From contig CANPVE010000010.1 of the NCBI GenBank assembly GCA_947581635.1, positions 32,072 to 96,071 of the forward strand: a DNA stretch of 64,000 nucleotides, written 5' to 3'. The notes beneath the pieces are model-generated. The model searched no databases and was not told where the DNA came from. It was given only the letters and a program-made list of their open reading frames with translations. The stretch comes from an uncultured Clostridia bacterium. GTDB taxonomy: Bacteria > Bacillota > Clostridia > Oscillospirales > Acutalibacteraceae. Of the stretch, positions 1 through 9,682 are shown piece by piece; position 1 is the stretch's first letter, and each line of letters opens with the position of its first letter. A program made the translations under genes and the position numbers.

Positions 1-128
1 TTGAGACCCTCTACAATGATCTTGCCTTCCTTCGGGCTGACTTCCAGCACCTTGCCGATCTCGCCCTTGTCGTCACCGCTGATTACCATAACGGTGTCGC
101 CTTCTCTGACATGAAGCTTGTTTGCCAT
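1..128 (-). CDS. rplX: 50S ribosomal protein L24, 5-prime part only
   Basis: The gene starts at 128 and runs off the left edge, so only about 42 N-terminal residues are visible ([20 protein letters not shown] and on). This is the KOW-type start of L24, an early assembly protein of the large subunit that binds 23S rRNA. It follows rplN by 14 nt and holds its usual place in the S10/spc cluster. Identity rests on the N-terminus and synteny. Confidence 0.93.
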   Translation of the reverse strand, partial: MANKLHVREGDTVMVISGDDKGEIGKVLEVSPKEGKIIVEGL

Positions 129-142
129 ATTGTCAACCCTCC

Positions 143-511
143 TTACAGTACTTCGGGAGCGAGGCTGAGAATCTTGAGGTACTCGTGGTCACGAAGCTCT
201 CTGGCTATAGGCCCAAAGATACGGGTTCCTCTGGGATTCTTGTCGTCCCTGATAATAACTGCTGCGTTCTCGTCGAAGCGGATGTATGTGCCGTCTGCGC
301 GACGAACACCGCTGACCGAGCGGACGATAACCGCTTTGACGACATCGCCCTTCTTTACAACGCCGCCGGGTGCTGCTTTTTTGACAGAGCACACGATTAC
401 GTCGCCTATATTACCGAATTTTCTGCCGGTACCGCCAAGCACGCGGATGCACATAAGTTCCTTTGCACCCGTATTGTCGGCTACCTTCAGAAGAGTTTGC
501 TGCTGTATCAC
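143..511 (-). CDS. rplN: 50S ribosomal protein L14
   Basis: The protein has 122 residues, the standard L14 length, and begins [20 protein letters not shown], the family signature. L14 binds 23S rRNA at the subunit interface and forms bridges with 16S rRNA. The gene lies between rpsQ and rplX in the canonical order with short gaps, so it is co-transcribed in the S10 operon. Nothing unusual is seen. Confidence 0.98.
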   Translation of the reverse strand: MIQQQTLLKVADNTGAKELMCIRVLGGTGRKFGNIGDVIVCSVKKAAPGGVVKKGDVVKAVIVRSVSGVRRADGTYIRFDENAAVIIRDDKNPRGTRIFGPIARELRDHEYLKILSLAPEVL

Positions 512-541
512 AGTGCTTTTCCTCCTTTGATAAGGCTGAAA

Positions 542-805
542 TTACTTCGCCTTTTCGATGATTTCAACCAGTCTCCATCTCTTGTCCTTAGAGAGAGGAC
601 GGGTCTCCATAATGCGAACACGATCGCCGACACCGCACTCATTCTGCTCGTCGTGAGCTTTAAACTTAACGGTGCGCTTGACTATCTTTTTGTAAAGCGG
701 GTGGGGAACGGAGTCCTCAACTGCTACCACGATGGTCTTATCCATCTTGTCGCTGACTACCTTGCCCACTCTGGTTTTTCTAAGATTTCTCTCGCTCACA
801 GTCAT
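542..805 (-). CDS. rpsQ: 30S ribosomal protein S17
   Basis: An 87-residue protein beginning [20 protein letters not shown] and containing [17 protein letters not shown], typical of S17, which binds the 5-prime domain of 16S rRNA. It lies 13 nt after rpmC and 30 nt before rplN in operon order. Length and basic composition are normal. Confidence 0.98.
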   Translation of the reverse strand: MTVSERNLRKTRVGKVVSDKMDKTIVVAVEDSVPHPLYKKIVKRTVKFKAHDEQNECGVGDRVRIMETRPLSKDKRWRLVEIIEKAK

Positions 806-818
806 TTCCTCCCTTTCC

Positions 819-1022
819 TTATGCGTTCTCTGCGCTCAATTCGATTTCGCGCAGCACGGTCTTGATTCTTGCGATATCCTTCTTTACGACCTTGAGGCGC
901 ATGGGATCTTCAAGCTGATTGACTGCGTGCTGGAAACGCAGGTTGAAAAGCTCATCCTTAAGCTCGGCGAGCTTTTTATTCAGATCTGCTACGGACATAT
1001 CTCTTACTTCAGAAATCTTCAT
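819..1022 (-). CDS. rpmC: 50S ribosomal protein L29
   Basis: A 67-residue protein ([20 protein letters not shown]) with the two-helix L29 pattern including [20 protein letters not shown]29 sits near the peptide exit tunnel and contributes to the docking site for trigger factor and SRP. Its start codon overlaps the last base of the rplP stop region, which indicates tight translational coupling. Confidence 0.98.
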   Translation of the reverse strand: MKISEVRDMSVADLNKKLAELKDELFNLRFQHAVNQLEDPMRLKVVKKDIARIKTVLREIELSAENA

Positions 1023-1444
1023 TACTGCTCACCGCCTTCTTCCTTCTTGACAAACTTGCAGCGCACGGGAAGCTTGTTTGCGGCAAGGCGGAGAGCCTCG
1101 CGGGCAACGTCTTCGGTTACGCCTGCTATTTCAAACATTACTCTGCCCGGCTTAACCACAGCCACCCAGTACTCGGGCGAACCTTTACCGGAACCCATTC
1201 GGGTCTCAGCGGGCTTCTCTGTGATGGGCTTGTCGGGGAATATCTTGATCCAGACCTGACCGCCTCTCTTGATGTATCTGGTCATAGCGATACGGGCGGC
1301 CTCTATCTGGTTTGATGTGATCCATGCCGGTTCGAGAGACATAAGTCCGTACTCGCCGTGGGAAACAAAATTGCCTCTGTCCGCCTTGCCCTTGAGACGA
1401 CCTCTTTGGACTCTGCGGTATTTAACTCTCTTAGGAAGCAGCAT
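1022..1444 (-). CDS. rplP: 50S ribosomal protein L16
   Basis: A 140-residue protein beginning [20 protein letters not shown] with the conserved [10 protein letters not shown] region near the C-terminus. L16 organises the tRNA A-site region of the large subunit. The gene overlaps rpsC and rpmC by one base at each end, so all three are translationally coupled. Confidence 0.98.
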   Translation of the reverse strand: MLLPKRVKYRRVQRGRLKGKADRGNFVSHGEYGLMSLEPAWITSNQIEAARIAMTRYIKRGGQVWIKIFPDKPITEKPAETRMGSGKGSPEYWVAVVKPGRVMFEIAGVTEDVAREALRLAANKLPVRCKFVKKEEGGEQ

Positions 1445-2196
1445 TATTTATTTCCTCCTTCCCTGCGGGCAGGTCTCCTGTCGCCGTCATTTCTTCTTCT
1501 TCTTCTGTCTCTGTCGCCGAACTTCTTCTGCTGGGGCAGTTCGGGGCGCTTGTATGTGCCGTCCTTGTCCTTGAGGACCTCGCCGTTGTAAATCCACACC
1601 TTGACGCCCACGATACCGTAGGTTGTGTGAGCCTCGGCAAAACCGTAGTCGATGTCGGCGCGAATGGTCTGGAGAGGCGTTGTGCCTTCCTTGTACATCT
1701 CGGTTCTCGCGATTTCGGCGCCGCCCACACGGCCGGAGAGCATGACCTTGATGCCCTTGACGCCCGCGCTCATGGCTCTGCTGATGCTCATTTTCATCGC
1801 GCGGCGGAAGCTCACGCGCTTTTCAAGCTGCTGAGCGATGCTCTCTGCAACGAGAGTTGCGTCCGCGTCGGGAACCTTTACCTCAACGATATTGATGGAT
1901 ACGGGCTTGCCGATCTTCTTCTCGCACTGAAGGCGAAGCTTTTCGATTTCCGCGCCCTTCTGACCGATAACGATACCGGGCTTTGCGCAGAAGATGTGAA
2001 TGCGAACCTTACCGGATACGCGTTCTATTTCAATCTTGGGAACTCCTGCCGATTTAAGCTGCTCCTTGAGCATCTTGCGGAGGTTGTAGTCCTCGACGAG
2101 CGTGTCGCCAAAGTCTTTCTTGCCTGCATACCAGCGAGAATCCCAATCCTTAATCACGCCTACTCTGAGGCCGTGAGGATGAATTTTCTGACCCAT
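1444..2196 (-). CDS. rpsC: 30S ribosomal protein S3 with basic tail
   Basis: S3 forms part of the mRNA entry channel of the 30S subunit. The protein begins [20 protein letters not shown], carries the KH-like region [13 protein letters not shown], and has the C-terminal S3 domain ending near the VWIYNGEV stretch. At 250 residues it is about 30 longer than many bacterial S3 proteins. The extra length is a basic tail rich in Arg, Asp and Gly ([18 protein letters not shown]). Similar Arg/Gly tails occur on Pnp and Jag in this window. Confidence 0.98.
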   Translation of the reverse strand: MGQKIHPHGLRVGVIKDWDSRWYAGKKDFGDTLVEDYNLRKMLKEQLKSAGVPKIEIERVSGKVRIHIFCAKPGIVIGQKGAEIEKLRLQCEKKIGKPVSINIVEVKVPDADATLVAESIAQQLEKRVSFRRAMKMSISRAMSAGVKGIKVMLSGRVGGAEIARTEMYKEGTTPLQTIRADIDYGFAEAHTTYGIVGVKVWIYNGEVLKDKDGTYKRPELPQQKKFGDRDRRRRRNDGDRRPARREGGNK

Positions 2197-2215
2197 ATTG
2201 TGCTTACCTCCCCGA

Positions 2216-2554
2216 TCAGTCTTCCAGTTCCTTTACCACGAGGGTAACGTGTGATGTCTTCTTGTCTATGCGGTATGCCCTGCCCTGTGCTCTGGGGCGC
2301 ATACGCTTGAGGATGGGTCCGGAAGTTGCGAAGCACTCCGAAACATAAAGCTTATCCTCGTCCATGTCAAAGTTGTTTGTCGCGTTTGCCACGGCTGACT
2401 TGAGAAGCTTCTCAAGGTATTCACAAGCAGCCTTGGGCGTATTCTTCAGAATAGCCTCAGCTTCCTTAACCGGCTTATTTCTGATAAGGTCAAGCACTAT
2501 CTGAACCTTTGTGGGAGAAATGCGAGCGTATCTAAGCTCTGCTCTTGCCTCCAT
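2216..2554 (-). CDS. rplV: 50S ribosomal protein L22
   Basis: A 112-residue protein beginning [20 protein letters not shown] with the C-terminal hairpin region [20 protein letters not shown]22 contacts all 23S rRNA domains and lines the exit tunnel, where changes in its loop can give macrolide resistance. It lies between rpsS and rpsC in canonical order. Confidence 0.98.
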   Translation of the reverse strand: MEARAELRYARISPTKVQIVLDLIRNKPVKEAEAILKNTPKAACEYLEKLLKSAVANATNNFDMDEDKLYVSECFATSGPILKRMRPRAQGRAYRIDKKTSHVTLVVKELED

Positions 2555-2578
2555 TTCACTACACTCCTTTCAGCTGCT

Positions 2579-2854
2579 TTACTTCTTTGTTGTCTTGCTT
2601 CCGGCATGACCCTTGAAAGTTCTGGTGGGAACAAACTCGCCGAGCTTGTGACCGACCATTTCCTCGGTGATGAAAACCGGAACATGGTTTCTGCCGTTGT
2701 GTACGGCAATCGTGTGTCCTACGAAATCAGGGAATATTGTAGAGGAACGGCTCCATGTCTTGAGCACGGTTTTCTCGTTCTTTTCGTTCATTTCCTGGAT
2801 TCTTTTGAGCAGCACCGGCTGCACGAAAGGACCCTTTTTAACGCTTCTTCCCAT
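2579..2854 (-). CDS. rpsS: 30S ribosomal protein S19
   Basis: A 91-residue protein beginning [20 protein letters not shown] and carrying [20 protein letters not shown], the family signature. S19 sits in the 30S head with S13. Gene order rplB-rpsS-rplV is canonical. Confidence 0.98.
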   Translation of the reverse strand: MGRSVKKGPFVQPVLLKRIQEMNEKNEKTVLKTWSRSSTIFPDFVGHTIAVHNGRNHVPVFITEEMVGHKLGEFVPTRTFKGHAGSKTTKK

Positions 2855-2879
2855 TGTTAATCAGTCTCCTTTCAGGCGA

Positions 2880-3716
2880 TTACTTGCCGTTTCTGCGTCT
2901 TACGATCATCTTGTCGGAAGCCTTCTTGGCAGCTCTGGTCTTATAACCGAGAGCGGGCTTGCCCCAAGGTGTGCACGGACCGGGACGTCCTACAGGGCTC
3001 TTGCCCTCACCGCCGCCATGCGGGTGGTCGTTCGGGTTCATAACGGAACCTCTGACGGTGGGTCTCCAGCCCATCAGGCGCTTGCGGCCCGCCTTACCGA
3101 CCTTCACGTTCTCATGATCGATATTGGAAACCTGACCGACTGTAGCCATACATTCCACAGAGACGTTTCTCAACTCGCCCGAGGGCAGTCTGAGAAGTGC
3201 GTAGCCGTTTTCCTTAGCCATCAGCTGAGCCTGAATGCCTGCGGCTCTGGCGAGCTGTGCGCCTCTGCCGGGATAAAGCTCGATGTTGTGGATAAATGTA
3301 CCGGTGGGGATAGATGAAAGCGGAAGCGCGTTGCCGGGCTTGATGTCGGCGTTTGCGCCGCTCACCACGGTGTCGCCCTTCTTGAGGCCGTGTGGAGCCG
3401 TGATGTACGACTTTGTACCGTCCTCGTACTGAATGAGCGCGATAAACGCCGAGCGGTTGGGATCATATTCAACAGACTGCACCGTCGCGGGCATATCGGC
3501 CTTCTGGCGCTTGAAGTCGATGATTCTGTACTTTCTGCGAAGTCCGCCGCCTCTGTGGCGAACCGTGATTCTGCCGTAGCTGTTGCGTCCGGAATTCTTC
3601 TTGAGCGGTGCGAGAAGGCTTCTCTCGGGAGTTGCCTTGTCGAGCTGCGAAGAATAATCGGTGACGGACATATTACGGCGGCCGTTTGTAGTCGGCTTGT
3701 ATGTCTTAATAGCCAA
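2880..3716 (-). CDS. rplB: 50S ribosomal protein L2
   Basis: A 278-residue protein of standard length. It contains [17 protein letters not shown] near the N-terminus and the C-terminal [11 protein letters not shown] motif, whose histidine lies near the peptidyl-transferase centre. L2 is needed for subunit association. It follows rplW with an 82-nt gap, somewhat longer than the other gaps of this operon. Confidence 0.98.
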   Translation of the reverse strand: MAIKTYKPTTNGRRNMSVTDYSSQLDKATPERSLLAPLKKNSGRNSYGRITVRHRGGGLRRKYRIIDFKRQKADMPATVQSVEYDPNRSAFIALIQYEDGTKSYITAPHGLKKGDTVVSGANADIKPGNALPLSSIPTGTFIHNIELYPGRGAQLARAAGIQAQLMAKENGYALLRLPSGELRNVSVECMATVGQVSNIDHENVKVGKAGRKRLMGWRPTVRGSVMNPNDHPHGGGEGKSPVGRPGPCTPWGKPALGYKTRAAKKASDKMIVRRRNGK

Positions 3717-3798
3717 TTTAATTCACTCTCCTCGTTATTCTCAGGCTTAGCGGAGGCGCCATCTGCCTCCATACATTACCTGCGTGCGTTTAAATCAA

Positions 3799-4107
3799 TC
3801 AGATGAGGCCCTCGAAGAACTCGATGGGCTTAGAATCGGGTGAAAGTGTTACGATGGCCTTCTTCCAGGCGGGCGTTGTGCCCTCATATCTGCCCTGGCG
3901 GCGATGACGTCCTCTGACGTGCATTGTGTTGACCTTTATAACCTTTACGCCGGGGAAGCAAGCCTCCACAGCCTTTGCGATTTCGATTTTGTTGACGTCC
4001 TTTGCAACTTCAAAGGTGTACTTTATGGATTCGCCCTCAGCGACAGACATTCCTGCCATGGACTTCTCTGTGATGATCGGGCGAATGATAATATCCTTCG
4101 GATTCAT
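3799..4107 (-). CDS. rplW: 50S ribosomal protein L23
   Basis: A 102-residue protein with the opening IRPIITEKSM and the region VNTMHVRGRHRRQGRYEG typical of L23. L23 is at the exit of the peptide tunnel and binds trigger factor and SRP. Its start overlaps the end of rplD by one base. Confidence 0.97.
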   Translation of the reverse strand: MNPKDIIIRPIITEKSMAGMSVAEGESIKYTFEVAKDVNKIEIAKAVEACFPGVKVIKVNTMHVRGRHRRQGRYEGTTPAWKKAIVTLSPDSKPIEFFEGLI

Positions 4108-4730
4108 TAGCAGTAGACCTCCTCAATCTGCGCCACAGCGTCCTTGACAACGATGAACTTGTCTGCATTGACAATGTCGTAGACATTGAGAGTGTTGACA
4201 AGAGCCGTCTTTACGCCGGGGATATTCTTTGCGCTGGCGATAACCTTCTCGTTCTTCTCGGGCATAACCAGAAGAGCCTTGCGATCGGCGCCGAGTGCGT
4301 TCAGAAGCTTTACTACTTCCTTGGTCTTGTACTCGTCCATGGTAAAGGAATCCAGAACGATCATGTCATTTTCTGCAACCTTTGCGGAGAGAGCCGACTT
4401 CATGGCGAGTCTGCGGAGCTTCTTGTTGAGTGTGTAGCGATATGTTCTGGGCTTGGGGCCGAGAGCTATACCGCCGTGTCTCCACTGAGGCGAACGGGTG
4501 GAGCCTTGTCTTGCGTGACCCGTACCCTTCTGGCGCCAGGGCTTCTTGCCGCCGCCGGATACCTCGCCGCGTGTCAGGGTGCTCTGAGTGCCCTGACGCT
4601 GGTTTGCAAGATAGTTTACTACAACAGCGTGAACTGCTGTCTCATTGGGTTCTATACCGAACACAGCGTCCGAAAGTTCGATTGTGCCGACGTTTTCGTT
4701 TGCCGCGTTGACTATTGCGATGCTAGGCAT
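4107..4730 (-). CDS. rplD: 50S ribosomal protein L4
   Basis: A 207-residue protein with the extended-loop signature TRGEVSGGGKKPWRQKGTG followed by ARQGSTRSPQWRHGG. L4 lines the exit tunnel. In some bacteria it also represses its own S10 operon by binding the leader RNA. Whether it does so here is unknown, but the operon has a long leader. Confidence 0.98.
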   Translation of the reverse strand: MPSIAIVNAANENVGTIELSDAVFGIEPNETAVHAVVVNYLANQRQGTQSTLTRGEVSGGGKKPWRQKGTGHARQGSTRSPQWRHGGIALGPKPRTYRYTLNKKLRRLAMKSALSAKVAENDMIVLDSFTMDEYKTKEVVKLLNALGADRKALLVMPEKNEKVIASAKNIPGVKTALVNTLNVYDIVNADKFIVVKDAVAQIEEVYC

Positions 4731-4747
4731 ATTGTATTCCTCCTCCC

Positions 4748-5434
4748 TTACGCTTTAACGCTGTCGCTGATGAGAACAATGCCGCCCTTGGGGCCGGGAA
4801 CAGCGCCTTTGATAGCGATAAGATTGTTTTCCACATCGATCTTGACAACCGTAAGATTCTGCACGGTTACTCTCTCGTTGCCGAGATGACCGGACATCTT
4901 CTTGCCTTTGAAAACTCTGGAAGGATCGGAGCAGGCGCCGATTGAACCGCCGTGGCGATGCACAGGGCCGGTACCGTGGCTCTCCTTAAGTCTGCCGAAG
5001 TTCCAGCGCTTGATAACGCCTGCCCAGCCTTTACCTTTGCTTGTACCGACGACGTCAACTTTGTCGCCTGTTGCAAAGGCATCTGCTTTGATGACGTCGC
5101 CGACGTTCATGCCGTCGATGGAATCAAAGCGAAACTCCCTGAGATACTTCTTGGGAGCGACGCCGTTCTTCTCAAAGTGACCAGCGGCAGCAAGTGTCAT
5201 ATTGCTGGGTTTGTTCTCAAACTTTTCGCTTCTGTCGCTCTTGGAGCCCTTCTTGTACTTGAGCTTTATGTCGCCAAAGCCCATCTGTACGGCGTTGTAG
5301 CCGTCTGTCTCGACAGTTTTCTTCTGTGCTATGACGCAGGGTCCTGCTTCGATTACCGTTACGGGAATCACATTACCCTTCTCGTCAAAGATTTGGGTCA
5401 TGCCGAGCTTTTTGCCGATAATACCTTTCTGCAT
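4748..5434 (-). CDS. rplC: 50S ribosomal protein L3
   Basis: A 228-residue protein beginning [20 protein letters not shown] with the glutamine-methylation-region motif [21 protein letters not shown]3 is an early 50S assembly protein whose loop reaches the peptidyl-transferase centre. It is the second gene of the operon, 97 nt after rpsJ. Confidence 0.98.
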   Translation of the reverse strand: MQKGIIGKKLGMTQIFDEKGNVIPVTVIEAGPCVIAQKKTVETDGYNAVQMGFGDIKLKYKKGSKSDRSEKFENKPSNMTLAAAGHFEKNGVAPKKYLREFRFDSIDGMNVGDVIKADAFATGDKVDVVGTSKGKGWAGVIKRWNFGRLKESHGTGPVHRHGGSIGACSDPSRVFKGKKMSGHLGNERVTVQNLTVVKIDVENNLIAIKGAVPGPKGGIVLISDSVKA

Positions 5435-5531
5435 TACTGTTTACCTCCTGGATAGGTTATTGGTTAAAGCGCGGGTATTGCGCGCTTCAACTTGACCTCG
5501 ACTGCTGTTGGTTGGAACCGTTCGGAGCCGA

Positions 5532-5843
5532 TTACAGCTTGATTTCGATTTCAACGCCCGCAGGGAGCTCTAATCCCTTAAGAGCCTCCACAACCTTGTT
5601 GGAAGGTCTCAGGATGTCGATAAGACGCTTGTGGGTTCTGTACTCGAACTGCTCACGGCTGTCCTTGTACTTGTGAACCGCACGCAGAATCGTTACGACC
5701 TGCTTGTCGGTCGGGAGCGGAACCGGACCGGAAACCTGTGCGCCCTCGCGCTTTGCGGCGTCGACAATCTTCTGTGCCGCCTGGTCCGCGAGAGAGTGAT
5801 CGTAGCTCTTGATTCTGATTCTGATTTTTTCTTTGACTGCCAT
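5532..5843 (-). CDS. rpsJ: 30S ribosomal protein S10, first gene of the operon
   Basis: A 103-residue protein with the segment [19 protein letters not shown] and the RTHKRLIDI stretch of S10/NusE. S10 is in the 30S head and also joins NusB in transcription antitermination. The start is set by a good ribosome-binding site (GGAGGCG) directly upstream of ATG at 5843. The promoter and the long leader lie to the right. Confidence 0.98.
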   Translation of the reverse strand: MAVKEKIRIRIKSYDHSLADQAAQKIVDAAKREGAQVSGPVPLPTDKQVVTILRAVHKYKDSREQFEYRTHKRLIDILRPSNKVVEALKGLELPAGVEIEIKL

Positions 5844-6274
5844 AAAAAATCGCCTCCTGTTAATATTTGCGGCGGGCCGCTGCTCATGAATTACTCCGAA
5901 CGCCTGAACACGCCTCCGGGTGTTTCATACTCGGGCATTAAAAATCCGGGAAACCGTTCATACCTCCGTGGGTAAACGCGGATAAACGGCTTTCCGGGTC
6001 AGTGAATTCAGTGAAAACTCATAGCAAGCGTTGACGCGCAGTATCAACCGCAGTTTTTGCCGACGCATTGGGACGCCAAATCACCGCGCACGGACGGGCA
6101 AATCACTCAAATCTGCCGCAAGTCCGCAAATCAACTGCGCACACTTTTTCGCCCGGTTTAAAATCGGACATACTCCACGGAAAAACCGCCCGCAAGGGAC
6201 GCAACCTCCCGCTTCATCGCATATCTCATGTGCAGTCGCTGCAATTTTTGAACGCGCCGTCGTTCGCAGCGCGC
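5844..6274 (-). promoter_or_regulatory. Long 5-prime leader of the S10 operon
   Basis: About 430 nt separate the predicted transcription start near 6274 from rpsJ. The leader holds a clear stem-loop with arms at 5946-5958 and 5985-5997 (CCGGGAA..CCGTT against AACGG..TTTCCGG, one mismatch). Such leaders often carry autogenous control by a ribosomal protein. No gene is seen in this stretch, and the control protein cannot be told from sequence alone. Confidence 0.5.
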
Positions 6275-6280
6275 CTAAAC

Positions 6281-6309
6281 ATTATACCAAAGCGTGCCAA
6301 TTACTGCAA
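6281..6309 (-). promoter_or_regulatory. Sigma-A promoter of the S10 operon
   Basis: Read on the minus strand, TTGCAG (6304-6309) and TATAAT (6281-6286) are separated by exactly 17 nt. This is the only strong match upstream of rpsJ. Confidence 0.8.
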
Positions 6310-6406
6310 GAGTTATTCAAAAATTTATATGTAGAACTTTTGAAATATATTTTATTTATTTTTATCAATTTTACACAACAATAAGCGTATTTGCAAACTA
6401 CGTGCT

Positions 6407-6868
6407 TCACAGTGGTTGATAGCCGTCGTAATCCAGCAGGCTCATAACCTCAATATAGTTGTAACGGCGGGTTTTATGGGCAATTGTGAGCCAATCAAAG
6501 AGCATAATAATACCGAAGCCGCCCAGGGTGAAAAGCTTCAGAAGTCCTATTCCGATGTCGCCCAGCAGCATACGGTCAATGCCCGACCAACCTAGTATTA
6601 TTGAGATAAACTGCATATTGTAAACCCTGCGGCAGTTCAGCGATTGAATTGATTGCAGCCTGCGCAGCGAGCATTGCAGCATATTCGAGCGAAGCACAGG
6701 AATTTTGTCCCTCGGAAGATCGTTTTGGTTGAGCACAAGAAATCTGTCGGCAAGCGCGATTTTCTGATTGCGTATTGCCTCAAGCTCTTCGCGCTCGAGG
6801 CCGTCAGGATCTCGAGTTCTTCCCTCGTCCGAGCCAAAACCATAATTATTTTCCATCATAGCGTCCAT
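6407..6868 (-). CDS. TM2-domain membrane protein
   Basis: A 153-residue protein with a charged cytoplasmic N-terminal half. The C-terminal half contains GWSGIDRMLLGDIGIGLLK followed by FTLGGFGIIMLFDWLTI, the two-helix TM2 domain with its turn between membrane segments. The function of TM2 proteins is not established. The gene lies 39 nt behind a DUF2752 gene on the same strand, so the two are probably co-transcribed. Confidence 0.75.
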   Translation of the reverse strand: MDAMMENNYGFGSDEGRTRDPDGLEREELEAIRNQKIALADRFLVLNQNDLPRDKIPVLRSNMLQCSLRRLQSIQSLNCRRVYNMQFISIILGWSGIDRMLLGDIGIGLLKLFTLGGFGIIMLFDWLTIAHKTRRYNYIEVMSLLDYDGYQPL

Positions 6869-6907
6869 CCCTTTCCAAAAAATACATTTGCAATCCCGCC
6901 GCTGTGC

Positions 6908-7306
6908 CTATGGAATTCCGAAAAACACTATCCTTATCAGATAGGAAACTGCCGTAAAGCCCAGTCCCGCAAATATCACCGTGTCCTTGACCCTCATGCT
7001 GAGCCTGCTCAGAATCACCGTCTCGCGGTTTATCATGAAGAACACCGCAATCAGACAGGGTACGAGCGCGGGATTATTGCTCAACGAGCCGGCGATGTCG
7101 AGTCGAAGCAGACAGCCGAGCGCGCGCGACATTCCGCAGCCGGCGCACGGTATCCCCGTGAAATGACGTATCGGGCAGAATATACCCGTCCTAACCATTA
7201 ACGCCATGTATCCCAGCGCGGCGGCAAGCATTGTCAAATTAAACACGGCGGCGTCTCTCCATTGCTGTTTTGTGTCTTTTTTGTCTGTTCTGTATTCTTT
7301 ATCCAT
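6908..7306 (-). CDS. DUF2752 family membrane protein
   Basis: About 132 residues with three predicted membrane segments. The conserved DUF2752 core is visible: FCPIRHFTGIPCAGCGMSRA followed by a LSNNPAL stretch. The paired cysteines (PCAGCG) and SR are the family hallmark, but its biochemical role is unknown. The ATG at 7306 is preferred because GGAGG lies 11 nt upstream. An ATG three codons earlier is too close to that site. It probably forms an operon with the TM2 gene. Confidence 0.75.
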   Translation of the reverse strand: MDKEYRTDKKDTKQQWRDAAVFNLTMLAAALGYMALMVRTGIFCPIRHFTGIPCAGCGMSRALGCLLRLDIAGSLSNNPALVPCLIAVFFMINRETVILSRLSMRVKDTVIFAGLGFTAVSYLIRIVFFGIP

Positions 7307-7570
7307 AAAAAACATCGCCTCCGCGATATTCCTTGTTTAAATTGTAGCATATTTTTCCCCGAACATCAATATGTCAGGGAAATATATTTTGGATTTAATG
7401 TCCCTGATGTGCATAATTTCGATGATAATTGTGACTGAGGTGGGAAAAGGACAGTACAAAAATATTGAATTCTCAGCTATAAATGATACAATCTATTATG
7501 AAAGTAATTAAACAGAAAAAGTGGTGATTCTTTGTATAATTTCGCTTCACTTACATATGAAATAGCTTAA

Positions 7571-7711
7571 ACGATTCCTGATAGCGTTATTTTTGTTGGT
7601 AGATATGCATTTGAAAATTGCGATTCGGACTTAACCATATATGTCAAGGCGGGTTCGTATTGCGACACCTACGCTAAAAAGCACAATATTAAATTCGCCG
7701 CTTTTCAATGA
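7571..7711 (+). pseudogene. Remnant of a BspA-type leucine-rich-repeat protein
   Basis: An uninterrupted 46-codon stretch ending in TGA reads TIPDSVIFVGRYAFENCDSD, then LTIYVKAGSYCDTYAKKHNI and KFAAFQ. This is the pattern of a last LRR_5/BspA repeat and its usual C-terminal end. The codon just upstream is a stop and there is no start codon, so this is the surviving 3-prime end of a decayed cell-surface gene. It shows that 7316-7750 is a decayed gene locus. Confidence 0.7.
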
Positions 7712-7751
7712 AAAACATCAAATTAAATTTCTCCCATATCCGCCCGAATTA

Positions 7752-7780
7752 TTGACAATTGAGGCGTTTGGATTTAAAAT
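7752..7780 (+). promoter_or_regulatory. Sigma-A promoter of ilvD
   Basis: TTGACA (7752-7757) and TAAAAT (7775-7780) are spaced by 17 nt, 57 nt upstream of the ilvD start. Confidence 0.7.
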
Positions 7781-7836
7781 AATAAAAAATACGGCTGTGT
7801 GCCGATTATTTCAAAACCGAAAGAGGTAATTTTGTT

Positions 7837-9498
7837 ATGAGAAGCGATATGCTCAAAGAGGGTCCTTCAAGGGCGCCTCACCGCTCATTGCTCAAGGCTC
7901 TGTCCATCACTGATTCCGAGATGAAGCGCCCGTTCGTCGCTGTGGTGAATTCCTACAGCGAATATATTCCCGGTCATATGCACCTGCGCGAGATAGGCGA
8001 GGCTGTAAAGGCGGGCGTGCGCAACGCGGGCGGCGTCCCCTTTGAATTCCAGACCATCGGCGTGTGCGACGGTCTGGCCATGAACCACCCCGGAATGAAG
8101 TACTCTCTCCCCTCACGCGAACTCATTGCGGATTCAATTGAAGTCATGCTCACCGCGCACCCCATGGACGCGGTTGTATTCATTCCGAACTGTGACAAAA
8201 TAGTTCCCGGAATGCTGCTGGCCGCCTGCCGCATGAATATCCCCGCCATCTTCATCAGCGGCGGTCCCATGATGTCTGGCAAGTGCGACGACAACAAGTA
8301 CGGACTTTCCGAAATGTTTGAAGCCGTGGGCAGCTATTCCGCCGGCAAGATAACCGCCGAAAAGCTTCTGGAGCTTGAAACCAAGGCCTGCCCCACCTGC
8401 GGCTCATGTTCGGGTATGTACACCGCCAATTCCATGAACTGTCTGACCGAGGCAATCGGTATGTCCCTGCCCGGCACGGCAACCTGTCTGGCAGTATCCT
8501 CCAAACGCCGCCGTCTCGCCAAAATGGCGGGCGAAAGAGTGCTTGAGCTGCTCAAAGAAGACATCAAGCCCCTTGATATCATCACGCCCAAGTCGCTTGA
8601 AAACGCGCTCCGCTGCGAAATGGCGCTTGGCTGCTCCACCAACACAGTACTTCACCTCACGGCTATAGCGTACGAGGCGGGCTGCCCGATAAATATGGAG
8701 ATAATCGACGAAATCAGCAAAACTACTCCCCAGATATGCAAGCTCAACCCCGCAGGTCAGATATTCATCGAGGATTTGGACGAGATGGGCGGCATTGAAG
8801 CAGTTTTGCATGAACTCAACAAGGGCGGCATTATCAATACCGACTGCCTGACGGTTTCAGGTACGGTGGCCGAGAGAATTTCCGACGCCCCCGAAGCCGA
8901 CGGCACCGTTATCCGCACGCTCGACAATCCTCACAGAAAAGACGGCGGCATAGCTGTTCTGCGAGGCAACATCGCCGTTGACGGCGCGGTCGTCAAGCAG
9001 GGCGCGGTTGCTCCCGAGATGATGCAGCACCGCGGTCCCGCCAAGTGCTTCGACTGCGAAGAGGACGCAAGCGAAGCCATTCTCGGCGGCAAAATCGAGG
9101 CTGGCGACGTTGTGGTTATCCGCTACGAGGGTCCCAAGGGCGGACCCGGTATGCGCGAAATGCTCAATCCCACCGCTTCACTTGTTGGCATGGGTCTTGA
9201 CAAATCCGTCGCCCTCATCACTGACGGACGCTTCAGCGGCGCGACACGCGGCGCGGCCATCGGTCACGTATCCCCCGAGGCGGCCGCTGGCGGACTTATC
9301 GCCCTGATCCACGACGGCGATATGATCAACGTCGATATCACCAACCGTACTCTCACGCTCGAAGTATCCGACGAGGAGATAGAGAAGCGCCGCGCGGAGT
9401 GGGTCGCGCCCGACAACAAGCTCAAAGGATATCTGGCGCGTTACTACCAGCACGTAAGCAGCGGTTCGCAGGGCGCGGTATTCCTCAGAGACGAGTAA
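7837..9498 (+). CDS. ilvD: Dihydroxy-acid dehydratase
   Basis: This Fe-S enzyme dehydrates 2,3-dihydroxy-isovalerate and its isoleucine-pathway analogue in branched-chain amino-acid and CoA-precursor synthesis. The 553-residue protein has the family start [20 protein letters not shown] and the cysteine sites [10 protein letters not shown] and [20 protein letters not shown]. It also has the C-terminal substrate region [20 protein letters not shown]. It stands alone with its own promoter and terminator. No other ilv or leu gene is in the window. Confidence 0.97.
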   Translation: MRSDMLKEGPSRAPHRSLLKALSITDSEMKRPFVAVVNSYSEYIPGHMHLREIGEAVKAGVRNAGGVPFEFQTIGVCDGLAMNHPGMKYSLPSRELIADSIEVMLTAHPMDAVVFIPNCDKIVPGMLLAACRMNIPAIFISGGPMMSGKCDDNKYGLSEMFEAVGSYSAGKITAEKLLELETKACPTCGSCSGMYTANSMNCLTEAIGMSLPGTATCLAVSSKRRRLAKMAGERVLELLKEDIKPLDIITPKSLENALRCEMALGCSTNTVLHLTAIAYEAGCPINMEIIDEISKTTPQICKLNPAGQIFIEDLDEMGGIEAVLHELNKGGIINTDCLTVSGTVAERISDAPEADGTVIRTLDNPHRKDGGIAVLRGNIAVDGAVVKQGAVAPEMMQHRGPAKCFDCEEDASEAILGGKIEAGDVVVIRYEGPKGGPGMREMLNPTASLVGMGLDKSVALITDGRFSGATRGAAIGHVSPEAAAGGLIALIHDGDMINVDITNRTLTLEVSDEEIEKRRAEWVAPDNKLKGYLARYYQHVSSGSQGAVFLRDE

Positions 9499-9593
9499 TT
9501 CTTACATTAATCCACACGATGGTTAATTTTTATTGAGTCGCGTTTCTCCAAATTCGGCTCTAATTCAAAGTCTGACTTTACTTAATAAAAAAT

Positions 9594-9640
9594 ACACCCG
9601 ATTGGGTTTGTCAATTTGACGTTCCCCATCGGGTGTTTTT
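9594..9640 (+). terminator. Rho-independent terminator of ilvD
   Basis: The arms ACACCCGATTGGG and CCCCATCGGGTGT enclose a 17-nt loop and are followed by TTTTTATT. Confidence 0.85.
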
Positions 9641-9682
9641 ATTATAATTTTTCAATTTTGCAGCTTTAATTGTACCGCCAAC

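Noticed and set aside
122..865. Long plus-strand open frames opposite the ribosomal-protein genes, and similar ones opposite pnp (11944-13353), ychF and mnmE.
   Set aside because: They are antisense shadows of highly conserved genes. They have no family resemblance and no independent ribosome-binding sites.
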